In this document: positions 1 to 8,584 of the stretch, in pieces | How the letters are laid out: each line of letters opens with the position of its first letter | How positions within the stretch are numbered: the first letter of the stretch is position 1 | From: Methylococcaceae bacterium | Lineage (GTDB): Bacteria > Pseudomonadota > Gammaproteobacteria > Methylococcales > Methylomonadaceae | Length of the DNA stretch: 45,660 bases | Direction of reading: 5' to 3' | NCBI GenBank assembly: GCA_007280895.1 | Contig: QYQN01000017.1 | Location: 1 to 45,660 of the forward strand | Notes under the pieces: generated by a model | What the model was told of the DNA's origin: nothing | The model's input: only the letters and a program-made list of their open reading frames with translations | Database searches by the model: none | Made by a program: the position numbers and the translations under genes

Positions 1-1
1 C

Positions 2-3000
2 AAATTCAAGAAACAGGCTTACCAAACCAATGCCGTCGAAGCCGTAGCCAATTGCTTTGCGGGGCAACCGTTAAGCACCGGCTTTAAATATGATATTGAT
101 CCGGGTTTGGTTAAATCAGGTCAAGATCAGAGTTTACTTGAGAATTCTGGCTTTAGGAATCATGAGATCAGCAAGTCAATTAACGTGCTGGAAAACATTC
201 ACGCGGTTCAACATCACCAGAATTTACCGCTTTCTTCAACGCAGGTAGTCGGTGCAAAAACCGGTTGCGCCATTAATCTTGATATTGAAATGGAAACCGG
301 TACCGGTAAGACCTATTGTTATATCAAGACCATCTTTGAACTGAATAAACGCTATGGCTGGAGCAAGTTTATCATCGTCGTACCCAGTATTGCGATACGG
401 GAGGGCGTCTATAAATCACTGACGATAACCGCTGATCACTTTCTGGAAGACTACAAAAAAAAGATACGTTTTTTTATCTATAACTCTAAACTGCTGACCA
501 ATCTTGAAAGTTTTTCCTCGGATGCCAACATCAATGTGATGGTGATTAACGTGCAGGCGTTTAATGCGACCGGTAAAGATAATCGGCGTATTTATGAAGA
601 GTTGGATGATTTTCAATCACGACGTCCGATTGATGTAATTGCCGCTAATCGCCCCATTTTGATTCTGGATGAACCGCAAAAAATGGAAGGGATAAAAACG
701 CTGGAATCTTTTAAGGGCTTTAATCCGCTGATGATTTTGCGCTATTCAGCGACCCATAAAACCGAACACAATAAAATTCATCGTCTGGATGCGCTGGATG
801 CCTATAACCAAAAACTGGTAAAGAAAATTGCTGTGCGTGGTATTTCTGTTAAAAATCTGACAGGTACCCATGCTTATTTGTATTTGGGTGGGATTGGTTT
901 GTCGAGCAGTAAACCGCCTGTGGTGCAGGTGGAGTTGGAAATTAAACAGAAAACTGGCATTAAGCGCGTGTTACGTACCTTGCATAAGGGCGATAATTTA
1001 TATGATTTGTCGGGTGGGCTGGATCAATATAAACAAGGCTTTGTGGTGGCAGATATTAATGCTAATTCGCAGACCTTAAGTTTTACCAATGGGGTGGAGT
1101 TGGTAGTAGGCGATGCCACGGGGGATGTTGATGAAGCGGCGTTGCGGCGTATCCAAATCCGTGAAGCGATTAAAGCGCATTTTGAAAAAGAGCAGGCTTT
1201 ATTTCATCAGGGCATTAAGGTGTTGTCGTTGTTTTTTATTGATAGTGTTGCTAAATACCGTTGCTATGATGAGCATGGGGAATCGAGTGGCGAATATGCT
1301 GCGATGTTTGAAGAGGAGTATAACCGTCAGCTTAATGACGTGTTGACGCTTGATGACAATCCTTACAATGCTTATTTGCGCGGTATTGAGACCGCTAAAA
1401 CCCATCAAGGCTATTTCTCGATTGATAAAAAATCCAAACGTTTGGTTGATCCTGTCACGGGCAAAAAATCCACTGAAACGGATGACGTGGCGGCTTATGA
1501 TTTGATTTTGAAAGATAAGGAACGTTTGTTATCGCTGACTGAGCCTGTGCGTTTTATTTTTTCGCATTCTGCATTGCGCGAAGGCTGGGATAATCCTAAT
1601 GTGTTTGTTATTTGTACGCTCAAGCACAGCGATAATAGCATTTCACGACGGCAAGAAGTGGGGCGAGGCATGCGGCTTTCGGTTAATCAATTGGGTGAGC
1701 GCATGGATAAACTTGAGACGGTGCATACAATCAATGTGCTGACTGTTGTCACCAGTGAAAGTTACACTGAGTTTGTTACTGCCTTGCAACGCGATATGAG
1801 CGAGTCCTTGTCTGAACGGCCACGTATTGCTGATGAAAAATACTTTAAGGGTAAGGTTTTAGTTACGCCGTCTGGGGATGTGGTGGTGACGCCAATACTT
1901 GCCAAACAACTTTGTCATTATTTGATTCAAAATGGTTACACCGATTTGGCTGATAAAATAACTCAAACTTATCATGACGCGAAAAAAGCGGGGCAGCTTG
2001 CCGAGTTGCCGCCTGATTTAGCCCTTCATGCCCAGCAGGTATTCCAATTGATTGATACGGTGTTCAGTGACGCCAAATTGCCGCCTGTTGATAACGGGCG
2101 CACTCAACAAATCAATCCCTTGAATGCTAATTTTGAGAAACAGGAATTTATCGCCTTGTGGCAGCATATCAACCATAAAGCGGCGTACACCGTTAACTTT
2201 TCTAGCGAAGAATTGATTGCCAAATGCGTGGCTGAATTGGATAAGACGCTGAGTGTGAGTGCGTTGCAGTACACCATTAAACGCGGTGAGCAAAAGGCGG
2301 ATGTTACTTATGAGGAGGTGCTACAAAGAGAGTCGTTTAAGGTGATGGAAACGCAAACTGAGGTGATGAAGCATTCTGTTCATTCTGCGGTTAATTATGA
2401 TCTTATTGGCAAATTGGTAGCACAAACGCAGTTGACGCGCCGAACGGTTGCCCAGATTTTGCAAGGGCTTAGGCTGGATACGTTTAGTCAGTACAAAACC
2501 AATCCTGAGGCATTTATCGCTAAAGCCAGCCAGCTGATTAATGAGCAGAAAGCCACGGTGGTGATTGAGCATTTGAGCTATGACACCCGTGCCGGAACTT
2601 TTGATACGAGCATTTTTACTCAAGCTAAAACAACGCTGGATTTCAGCACGGCTGGAGATAAGCTTACTCGACATATTTATGATTATTTGGTGACGGATTC
2701 TAATATTGAGCGCGAGTTTGCTAAGGAGCTTGATACGTGTACCGATGTGGTGGTATATGCCAAATTGCCCAAGGATTTTTATATTTCTACGCCCGTAGGC
2801 AATTACAATCCTGACTGGGCAATTTCTTTTAAAGAAGGGGTGGTTAATCATGTTTATTTTGTTGCTGAAACTAAAGGTTCTATGTCGTCACTGGAATTAA
2901 GAAAAAGTGAGGACTTTAGAATTGATTGTGCGACGAAGTTTTTTGAGGCGCTTAATAAACTTAATGCTGCTCAGGTTAGTTATGCAAAGGTGGATAGTTA

Positions 3001-3031
3001 TGGTGAGTTAATGGCGTTGGTGAAGAAATGA
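2..3031 (+). CDS. Type III restriction enzyme, Res (helicase/endonuclease) subunit, 5'-truncated by window
   Basis: ATP-dependent translocase and nuclease subunit that acts with a Mod methyltransferase subunit to cut foreign DNA. The frame is open to base 2, and codons before the first possible internal start (TTG at 107) still read as typical N-terminal Res sequence ([14 protein letters not shown]), so the true start lies outside the window. Seen, numbered from 107: Walker A ETGTGKT near residue 63, a DEP-type motif II ([10 protein letters not shown]) near 187, SATH motif III, and motif VI ([11 protein letters not shown]). Near the C-terminus NPDW (about 902) followed by AETKG (about 921) fits the PD-(D/E)xK nuclease. 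The family normally runs about 900-1000 residues, so little is missing. The mod gene is expected just upstream, not visible. The stop overlaps the next start by 4 bp. No frameshift seen. Confidence 0.93.
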   Translation, partial: KFKKQAYQTNAVEAVANCFAGQPLSTGFKYDIDPGLVKSGQDQSLLENSGFRNHEISKSINVLENIHAVQHHQNLPLSSTQVVGAKTGCAINLDIEMETGTGKTYCYIKTIFELNKRYGWSKFIIVVPSIAIREGVYKSLTITADHFLEDYKKKIRFFIYNSKLLTNLESFSSDANINVMVINVQAFNATGKDNRRIYEELDDFQSRRPIDVIAANRPILILDEPQKMEGIKTLESFKGFNPLMILRYSATHKTEHNKIHRLDALDAYNQKLVKKIAVRGISVKNLTGTHAYLYLGGIGLSSSKPPVVQVELEIKQKTGIKRVLRTLHKGDNLYDLSGGLDQYKQGFVVADINANSQTLSFTNGVELVVGDATGDVDEAALRRIQIREAIKAHFEKEQALFHQGIKVLSLFFIDSVAKYRCYDEHGESSGEYAAMFEEEYNRQLNDVLTLDDNPYNAYLRGIETAKTHQGYFSIDKKSKRLVDPVTGKKSTETDDVAAYDLILKDKERLLSLTEPVRFIFSHSALREGWDNPNVFVICTLKHSDNSISRRQEVGRGMRLSVNQLGERMDKLETVHTINVLTVVTSESYTEFVTALQRDMSESLSERPRIADEKYFKGKVLVTPSGDVVVTPILAKQLCHYLIQNGYTDLADKITQTYHDAKKAGQLAELPPDLALHAQQVFQLIDTVFSDAKLPPVDNGRTQQINPLNANFEKQEFIALWQHINHKAAYTVNFSSEELIAKCVAELDKTLSVSALQYTIKRGEQKADVTYEEVLQRESFKVMETQTEVMKHSVHSAVNYDLIGKLVAQTQLTRRTVAQILQGLRLDTFSQYKTNPEAFIAKASQLINEQKATVVIEHLSYDTRAGTFDTSIFTQAKTTLDFSTAGDKLTRHIYDYLVTDSNIEREFAKELDTCTDVVVYAKLPKDFYISTPVGNYNPDWAISFKEGVVNHVYFVAETKGSMSSLELRKSEDFRIDCATKFFEALNKLNAAQVSYAKVDSYGELMALVKK

Positions 3032-3363
3032 GCGACCTTAGCTTGCCTGTAGTGAGTAATATTTTGGCTGTGCGTTCTGTGGCTAATGACGCTGAGCAAT
3101 TTTTTCCATTACTGACCACATCGGCACTAAGGGTAGAGAAAATTGAGTCACATGGTTGTCCAAGTCCAGCAGGTGTTTGGTATGACCAAGCCCAGATTGA
3201 GTGGGTGATGCTCGTTACGGGTAGTGCGACATTGGTCTTTGCATCGGGTGACTCGCTGGCATTAACGGCTGGTGATTATGTTACCTTGCCTGCACATTGT
3301 AAGCATCGTGTTGAGTGGTGTTCGGAAGATGCTTGCTGGTTGGCGTTGCATTTTGGTGATTAA
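3028..3363 (+). CDS. Small cupin-domain protein coupled to res
   Basis: A 111-residue single-domain protein. The second half has a cupin signature: VTGSATLVF, then [19 protein letters not shown], with the G-D-Y-x-x-L-P-A and H-R-V positions typical of small cupins of the kind annotated as 'cupin domain-containing protein'. The start ATG overlaps the res stop (ATGA, 4-bp overlap), so it is probably translated by coupling with the restriction subunit. The chemistry is unknown: cupins may bind metal, sugars or act as isomerases, and only a subset of the usual metal-binding histidines is obvious (H in AHCKHRV). The physical coupling to a restriction gene may be chance operon membership. No signal peptide, so cytoplasmic. 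Confidence 0.8.
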   Translation: MSDLSLPVVSNILAVRSVANDAEQFFPLLTTSALRVEKIESHGCPSPAGVWYDQAQIEWVMLVTGSATLVFASGDSLALTAGDYVTLPAHCKHRVEWCSEDACWLALHFGD

Positions 3364-3369
3364 CTTGTT

Positions 3370-4128
3370 ATGAGCGATTATTATGAGCAGTTACTGGTGT
3401 TTGGTGCGTCGTTAGTTGCCAATACATTTTCTGCCTTGGCAGGCGGCGGAGCGGGGTTGATTCAATTTCCTGTGTTAATTTTTTTAGGTCTGTCGTTTAG
3501 CGTGGCGTTAGCGACGCATAAAATTGCGTCGGTTGCGTTGGGCGTTGGGGCATCGGTTCGGTATTTAAAAGAAGATGTGTTGGAGCGACGCTTTGCTTTT
3601 TTTATGGCTGCGGTGGGTATTCCAGCAGTAATTTTAGGTTCATTTACTGTTGTCCATATTCCAGATGCCTTGGCAAAAGCTATATTGGGTGTATTGACTA
3701 TTGCTTTGGGCGTGCATTCTTTAGTTAATAAACAGTTGGGCAAGCAATATCAACCTATACACCGTGAATTAAGTGGCTTGGTTAAAGGGGGTATTGTGTT
3801 GTTTGTGGTTGGTTTTTTAAATGGTTCGATCGCTTCAGGTACGGGTTTATTTGCTACGCTGGTGTTGATAGCTTGGTTTGGTATGGATTACAAACGTGCC
3901 GTGGCTTATACCTTGGTGATTGTTGGTTTATTTTGGAATGGCTCAGGTGCGTTCGTGTTGGCAATGATTGCAACGGTTAAATGGAGTTGGCTGCCAGTGT
4001 TGTTATTGGGCTCGTTTGTGGGAGGCTATCTTGGCGCACACTTGGCTATTTTAAAAGGCAATCAATGGATTAAACGCAGTTATGAGGTGATGACCATTGC
4101 TGTGGGAATAAAATTGTTATGTTTTTAA
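3370..4128 (+). CDS. TauE/SafE (UPF0721) family membrane permease
   Basis: A 252-residue integral membrane protein, the usual length for the TauE/SafE family, with about eight hydrophobic segments in two similar halves. The N-terminal half carries ALAGGGAGLIQFPVL and the second half FLNGSIASGTGLFATLV, the two glycine-rich repeats of the family. Family members export or import sulfite, sulfoacetate and other small sulfur or organic anions, but the substrate cannot be read from sequence. It starts 6 bp after the cupin stop and so probably belongs to the same transcript as res and the cupin. Its stop faces the STAS gene on the other strand 12 bp away, and no clear terminator hairpin is visible between them. 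Confidence 0.88.
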   Translation: MSDYYEQLLVFGASLVANTFSALAGGGAGLIQFPVLIFLGLSFSVALATHKIASVALGVGASVRYLKEDVLERRFAFFMAAVGIPAVILGSFTVVHIPDALAKAILGVLTIALGVHSLVNKQLGKQYQPIHRELSGLVKGGIVLFVVGFLNGSIASGTGLFATLVLIAWFGMDYKRAVAYTLVIVGLFWNGSGAFVLAMIATVKWSWLPVLLLGSFVGGYLGAHLAILKGNQWIKRSYEVMTIAVGIKLLCF

Positions 4129-4140
4129 CTGGCTATGTTT

Positions 4141-6165
4141 TTAAGAGGTTTTGTGCGCATTAAAGCGTGTATAAAGTTGAGTAAGCTGTGCGCATTCTTC
4201 GTGCGAGGGTTTGCTCCAGCCACTAAAACCTAGTTCTGCAAGGGCTTGTCTGCCTTGGCTGTTGAGCCCCATATTTAATAACACATCGTGTAATGCCGTG
4301 TTGAGGTGCATACTTTGCGGTGCCGTGAGAAACATGGGGTAAGCGCATTGAGTGTCACTTTGTCCGAGTATGCGCAGACTTTTTTTGCTTAGCGAGGAGA
4401 GGCTTTGATAAGTTTGGCTGAGCATAAACAGTATATCTGCTTTGCCCTTAAGCAGTAATTGCAGGGCTTTGATGTCATGACCAGTCAACACATAGTTTAG
4501 GGTGTTTGCGTTGCAGGGGTGTTCTTCCAGTATAACGCGTCCTTGTAAATAAACTGTGGTGTTTGCAGAGGTGGTGGCACAGGTGCTGTGCTGAAAGTCT
4601 TCTAGGGTTTGGCGTGTATCATCAGCTCTGATGAGTACGGTTACTTCTTCAAATTGGTTGAGCGGACGTTGGCAGGGTTGAAAGTGATGCGTGAGTTGTA
4701 ATTGGGCGGCAACAAATGGATTGGTATAGACAATGTCCATGGTTTCAATGGCTTTAGGGTGCTCAGTCGCGGTGCCGTGTATGAGTTCTAAATTAAAGGT
4801 TCTGCCTAAGTGTTGTTGTAAATACGTTGAAAAAAACTGCCAAGCTTGGATGTGTTGGCTTCTTTGCGCATTAATCCATACGTTTAGTTTTTCTGAATTA
4901 AGTGCGGCTATAGGGGGCGTGAGCGTATGCTGTGGAGCCGAATAGCCCGTTGTGGGTGCCGCAGTTTGGGCGCGGTGCTGCGGTGTGGGGGCGGTGGGGG
5001 CGGCCTCGATGTTATTGGCTAAAAAACGTGTTAAGCCCGTCATTTTAAACAAAATGCCAATCATCCGATTGGTGTTGATGATTTGAATTTGGATGTGTTG
5101 TTCTTGCCAGTATTCAAAGAGTTTAAGCAGTTGTGCAAGACCCATCGAGTTAACGCGTAAGACCTGAGCAAAATTTAGTTGTGCGGTGGTGTAGGGTGGG
5201 ACTGCCCATAAGCTTTGTAAACAGGGCAATGCGGTGGCATCGATAATACCTATTAACTCGAAATGGTGAGTATTAGGCTCTGTTTGGTGGACGGTTTTTA
5301 TTTGTAAGCCATGCTCTTGCGTTAGTTGATGTGCGGGTTGTGCTGATTGCGCAGCGTGCGCTGCTAAAGCAAGGTGATGTGCGGTATGGAGTGGCGGCAG
5401 CGTTGGCGTTTGGATGACGTAGTGGGGGACTTTATCTGCTGTGCTGGTGGGGGTAAAGGCGGGAGTTTGGGCGGTGGTGGCTAGCGTTGTCGAGTTGGTC
5501 GCGGCGGCGTCACTTATAAAACGGGTTAAGCCTGTCATTTTAAAAAGCACAGAAATCATGCGATTAAGATGGCTTACTTGGATGCTGATCTGTTGTTTTT
5601 GCCAGTGTTCAAAGAGTTGTAGCAGTTGCGCTAAACCCATTGAATTAATGCGTTCTACATTGGAAAAATCTAATTCAATGTGGCGTTGTTTGGCTATTTG
5701 GTAAAGTGGCAAGAAGGTTTCTGCAGCACTGGCGTCAATGTTGCCAATTAATTGGATGCATTGTGATGACGCTTGACGATCTTGAGGGAAAACAAGTTGC
5801 AGCATTGCCGTGGCGTTGGGTGTTGTTGGCTGGGCAGTTGAGGCGTTTGGACAGTCTTGATTAAGTAAATGTGTTAAGCCTGTTTGGTTGAACATTAAGC
5901 CAATGGTTTGATTTGCTGAGGTGATACGAACGGTGATGTTATTTTTTTGCAAGTGTTCAATTAGTTTGAGTAATTCAGCTAAACCGATGGAGTTCATGCT
6001 GTTGACTTGCGAAAAATTTAATTCTGTCGTGGTATTTGAGGGCAATGTGTATAAATTTCTTAACGCAGGTTGGCTATCAGAATCAATGTTGCCAATGAGC
6101 GTAAACAGTTGAGCATAAGGCTCATTGATGGTGTTCTGTTGAATAGTTAATTTTGCATTATGCAT
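4141..6165 (-). CDS. Triple STAS-domain protein with C-terminal PhnD-like solute-binding domain
   Basis: 674 residues. Three STAS-like repeats (about 1-100, 120-220, 285-385), each with the core LxFxxVxxxNSxGLAxLL and a closing TGLT motif, are joined by Ala/Thr/Pro/Gln-rich linkers. The position equal to the phosphorylated serine of SpoIIAA/RsbV is kept in all three (about Ser59, Ser175, Ser340), but the preceding Asp is Asn and the next Ser is Ile or Met. Residues about 425-670 resemble a PhnD/phosphonate-type periplasmic binding fold (DIVYTNPFVAAQL, GKADILFMLSQTY, LNMGLNSQGRQALAELGFSGW). There is no signal peptide or membrane segment, so the binding domain should be cytoplasmic. The start overlaps the stop of the SpoIIE phosphatase gene by 8 bp with GAGGT about 7 bp upstream. 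Expected role: phospho-switch antagonist plus ligand sensor. The fusion is unusual and its target is unknown. Confidence 0.82.
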   Translation of the reverse strand: MHNAKLTIQQNTINEPYAQLFTLIGNIDSDSQPALRNLYTLPSNTTTELNFSQVNSMNSIGLAELLKLIEHLQKNNITVRITSANQTIGLMFNQTGLTHLLNQDCPNASTAQPTTPNATAMLQLVFPQDRQASSQCIQLIGNIDASAAETFLPLYQIAKQRHIELDFSNVERINSMGLAQLLQLFEHWQKQQISIQVSHLNRMISVLFKMTGLTRFISDAAATNSTTLATTAQTPAFTPTSTADKVPHYVIQTPTLPPLHTAHHLALAAHAAQSAQPAHQLTQEHGLQIKTVHQTEPNTHHFELIGIIDATALPCLQSLWAVPPYTTAQLNFAQVLRVNSMGLAQLLKLFEYWQEQHIQIQIINTNRMIGILFKMTGLTRFLANNIEAAPTAPTPQHRAQTAAPTTGYSAPQHTLTPPIAALNSEKLNVWINAQRSQHIQAWQFFSTYLQQHLGRTFNLELIHGTATEHPKAIETMDIVYTNPFVAAQLQLTHHFQPCQRPLNQFEEVTVLIRADDTRQTLEDFQHSTCATTSANTTVYLQGRVILEEHPCNANTLNYVLTGHDIKALQLLLKGKADILFMLSQTYQSLSSLSKKSLRILGQSDTQCAYPMFLTAPQSMHLNTALHDVLLNMGLNSQGRQALAELGFSGWSKPSHEECAQLTQLYTRFNAHKTS

Positions 6166-8266
6166 TATCTAGCACCTCGTAAAATTCATTGTGGTAGAGA
6201 AATTGAAAGCTTTTATCGTTATTTGGTTCAAAGGGCGTGTTGAAGTCTATAAATGCACAGACTTGGGTTTGTTGATGTGGAAAAACGCGTATTTGTAAAT
6301 AATCTGACATGCGCCAAATTAAGTATAAGCCACCTCCGCCTACGCCCGCTTCTAAGCCTTGCCCTTGAATATGCAGACTGAGACGAGTTAAAAATATTTT
6401 TGGCGTTAAGGTGCCCCAGTTGTCGATTAAGGAAATACCAAGTAGTCCGTTTTGCAGTGATAAATCAAGTGTTAAGAGTTCATCGTCAGCTAATTCACGG
6501 GGCTGTCCTTTTGGGTATAAGGCACGACCTTTGCCATCACGCGGTGCAGCACAAACGCCATTTTCAATGAGTTCGTCAAGTAAAAAGATAACGGTATCAA
6601 TGCGTTCAGGGTAGGGCAGTGTTTGTTCTTCTAGCCATGCTTGAATTTCATTGAGAATAAAGAATTTATCTTCTGTGTGCGTGAGTTGAAATTCGCGGCG
6701 TTGATCTGGGTAGCGTAGTAATGAGACTAAGTCGTCGCGCTGTGGCGTGAGGTGTTGATTGCGTAAAGTGGTGATGTCTAGGTGCTGATGCACTGGGTGC
6801 GAGGGCATTAAGACGCGGCGAATACCTTGTTGAGCCAAGCTAGGAATCAATTCAGAAAAATCGTGTTCAGCAAGCAGGATGATGACTTGACGTTGAATGT
6901 CGGCGGAAATAATGGGCTGTGTGTCGCGAAAATAACTGTCAGTAAAGACCGTAAGCTTACTGCTGTCTGAGCTAGTTTTGGATTGTTCGGTATTGCTTAG
7001 TGTTAATTGTGGGCTGCGTTCCAGAGTGCGTTCTAGGTGTTCTACACTAAACAGCGTGACATCATCATAAAATACGGCACGCCCCAAAAATTGCGTGAGC
7101 AGGTGTAGCAAGTCTGTGTTGAGGCTGTGAATGTCGTTGTCGCATAGATCAATCAATGCGGCTTCTAAGCGATCATAGCCAAAACATTCGCCGTCAGCAT
7201 TTTCTTCTTCAACAATGCTGTCTGTGTACAGAAATAAGCGGTCGCCCATATCAATTTCAGTGCTGGCGTGCTCGTATTGGGTGTGTTCATTTTTACCTAA
7301 GGGTAAGCCGCCTAATTCTAAGCTGTCTAGTTGGCTGAGTATGGCGCGATAGATATATGCAAATTGATGGCCCGCATTGGCATAGTGTAATGCACCCGTT
7401 TGGGTGTCAATACAGACCGCAAACATAGTCATTAGCAACGATTGGTGTGCTGTTTTAAAAATAATTTGATTCAGTCTGGCAAGAATAAGGTGCGGTGCTT
7501 TTTCTTGTTCAGATTCTAAAAAATTAACGCCTGCTTTTGCCGCACAGACAATTGTTCCTGCTGCGATACCATGACCACTGACATCACCGACTAAGATGAT
7601 GACCCAACGCGCGTCAACAACATAATAATCGTAAAAATCTCCGCCTACTTCGCTAGAGGTTATCATGGTAGCTTGACCTTGTAAGCCTGGTAATTCAATG
7701 CATGCTGGGCGTAATAAGTTTTTTTGTAAGGTTGCTGCGTTTTCTACTTCATCGTTTAAGCGAGCACTTAATTTCACCATGGCTTCTATTAGTGTGCCTT
7801 GTGCTTGCGACATGCTAAGAATTAAATCTGCAATTTTTACTAGACCTAAGAGCTCGTGTTGATCGATAACTGGGATGGCTTCATGTGTAAAGCCTGGGTC
7901 GATGGTTAAAAATTTAACAATAACTTGGTCAATGCGATCATTTGCTTCAACGATTAAGGGCGCTATAAATATATGTCCATGACTGGTCAGTAAAAAAGAC
8001 AGTTTTTTTCGTGCAAATAACTCACGTGCAAAGGCACGAGTCATGAGATTTAGGTAATTTTTTCTGGAAATTACGCCAAAATAGCGATTGTGTGCGTCTA
8101 AAATGGGTAAAGCAGAGAGTGTGGCTTGATCTTGAAACAGGTGCAATACATCTAAAATGTAAGTGTCTATGGAGATGGGCTTAACTTGATAGGTTAAATT
8201 GCGTACGCAAGGTTCGGAAAAGTTTTCTACGTTACTTTGCTGTAAGGCTGTTTCTTGTTCAAACAT
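6158..8266 (-). CDS. CBS-like / SpoIIE (PP2C) phosphatase / HATPase signalling protein
   Basis: 702 residues, no signal peptide or membrane segment. Residues about 20-155 look like a CBS pair (ALPILDAHNRYFGVISRKN and AIPVIDQHELLGLVKIADL). About 180-410 is a SpoIIE/PP2C phosphatase with all acidic metal motifs: SEVGGDFYDY, GDVSGHG, NAGH, LFLYTDSIVEEENADGE and DDVTLF. About 545-680 is an RsbW/SpoIIAB-like HATPase: N-box LDELIENG (about 563-570), a degenerate G1 (DNWGTLTP) and a glycine-rich G2 (GVGGGGLYLIWRMSD). The 415-545 stretch between them is unassigned. Phosphatase and kinase-like modules in one chain, co-transcribed with a STAS protein, imply a partner-switching circuit setting STAS phosphorylation. 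Whether the HATPase is an active kinase is uncertain because of the altered G1 box. Confidence 0.88.
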   Translation of the reverse strand: MFEQETALQQSNVENFSEPCVRNLTYQVKPISIDTYILDVLHLFQDQATLSALPILDAHNRYFGVISRKNYLNLMTRAFARELFARKKLSFLLTSHGHIFIAPLIVEANDRIDQVIVKFLTIDPGFTHEAIPVIDQHELLGLVKIADLILSMSQAQGTLIEAMVKLSARLNDEVENAATLQKNLLRPACIELPGLQGQATMITSSEVGGDFYDYYVVDARWVIILVGDVSGHGIAAGTIVCAAKAGVNFLESEQEKAPHLILARLNQIIFKTAHQSLLMTMFAVCIDTQTGALHYANAGHQFAYIYRAILSQLDSLELGGLPLGKNEHTQYEHASTEIDMGDRLFLYTDSIVEEENADGECFGYDRLEAALIDLCDNDIHSLNTDLLHLLTQFLGRAVFYDDVTLFSVEHLERTLERSPQLTLSNTEQSKTSSDSSKLTVFTDSYFRDTQPIISADIQRQVIILLAEHDFSELIPSLAQQGIRRVLMPSHPVHQHLDITTLRNQHLTPQRDDLVSLLRYPDQRREFQLTHTEDKFFILNEIQAWLEEQTLPYPERIDTVIFLLDELIENGVCAAPRDGKGRALYPKGQPRELADDELLTLDLSLQNGLLGISLIDNWGTLTPKIFLTRLSLHIQGQGLEAGVGGGGLYLIWRMSDYLQIRVFPHQQTQVCAFIDFNTPFEPNNDKSFQFLYHNEFYEVLDNA

Positions 8267-8468
8267 AAGATAATGAAGGCTGAGGGCAAGTGAAGTGCCT
8301 TAAATTTTGTACTGAATTACCCTCTACTTTAGTAGTAAATGATGACAGTTTAATTAAAAATAAAGGTGATAAGATTAAGTAATGAGGGCGTTGTATAAAT
8401 GAGTGATGACGTGTGGCGTGCTGTATTTAGCACTAAGTTAAGCCTGTACTTCTTAGTTGACAATAAAG

Positions 8469-8513
8469 CCCTAATGAAAATTACTGGCTTTACGTCAGTA
8501 ATGCTCATTAGGG
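8469..8513. repeat. Long inverted repeat / hairpin
   Basis: CCCTAATGA (8469-8477) pairs with TCATTAGGG (8505-8513), followed after a 2x2 internal loop by ATTACTG (8480-8486) with CAGTAAT (8496-8502), closing a 9-nt loop. Sixteen base pairs in all. There is no T-run on either side, so a simple intrinsic terminator is unlikely. It lies in the spacer between the SpoIIE leader and the lpxD 3' end and may be a dispersed repeat unit or an RNA element. Confidence 0.7.
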
Positions 8514-8539
8514 TCATCACAGTAAATAGCGTGTCTGAT

Positions 8540-8571
8540 GGCTTTAGGTATTGTTTAAAAAAGCTAAAGCC
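8540..8571. terminator. Weak hairpin near lpxD 3' end
   Basis: GGCTTTAG (8540-8547) and CTAAAGCC (8564-8571) form an 8-bp stem with a 16-nt loop just beyond the lpxD stop codon (lpxD reads leftward and ends at 8585). The lack of a clear U-tract in the lpxD direction makes terminator function only a possibility. Confidence 0.3.
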
Positions 8572-8584
8572 TTGTTACGCCTGC

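Larger units (their letters stand above)
8267..8584. other. 318-bp spacer between the SpoIIE gene and lpxD 3' end
   Basis: Leader of the SpoIIE gene on the left (AT-rich, no convincing -10/-35 pair that I would defend) and two hairpins on the right (listed separately). A 68-codon open frame on the plus strand (8399-8605) has no recognisable protein character, overlaps the lpxD end and is built over the hairpins, so I do not call it a gene. Confidence 0.6.
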
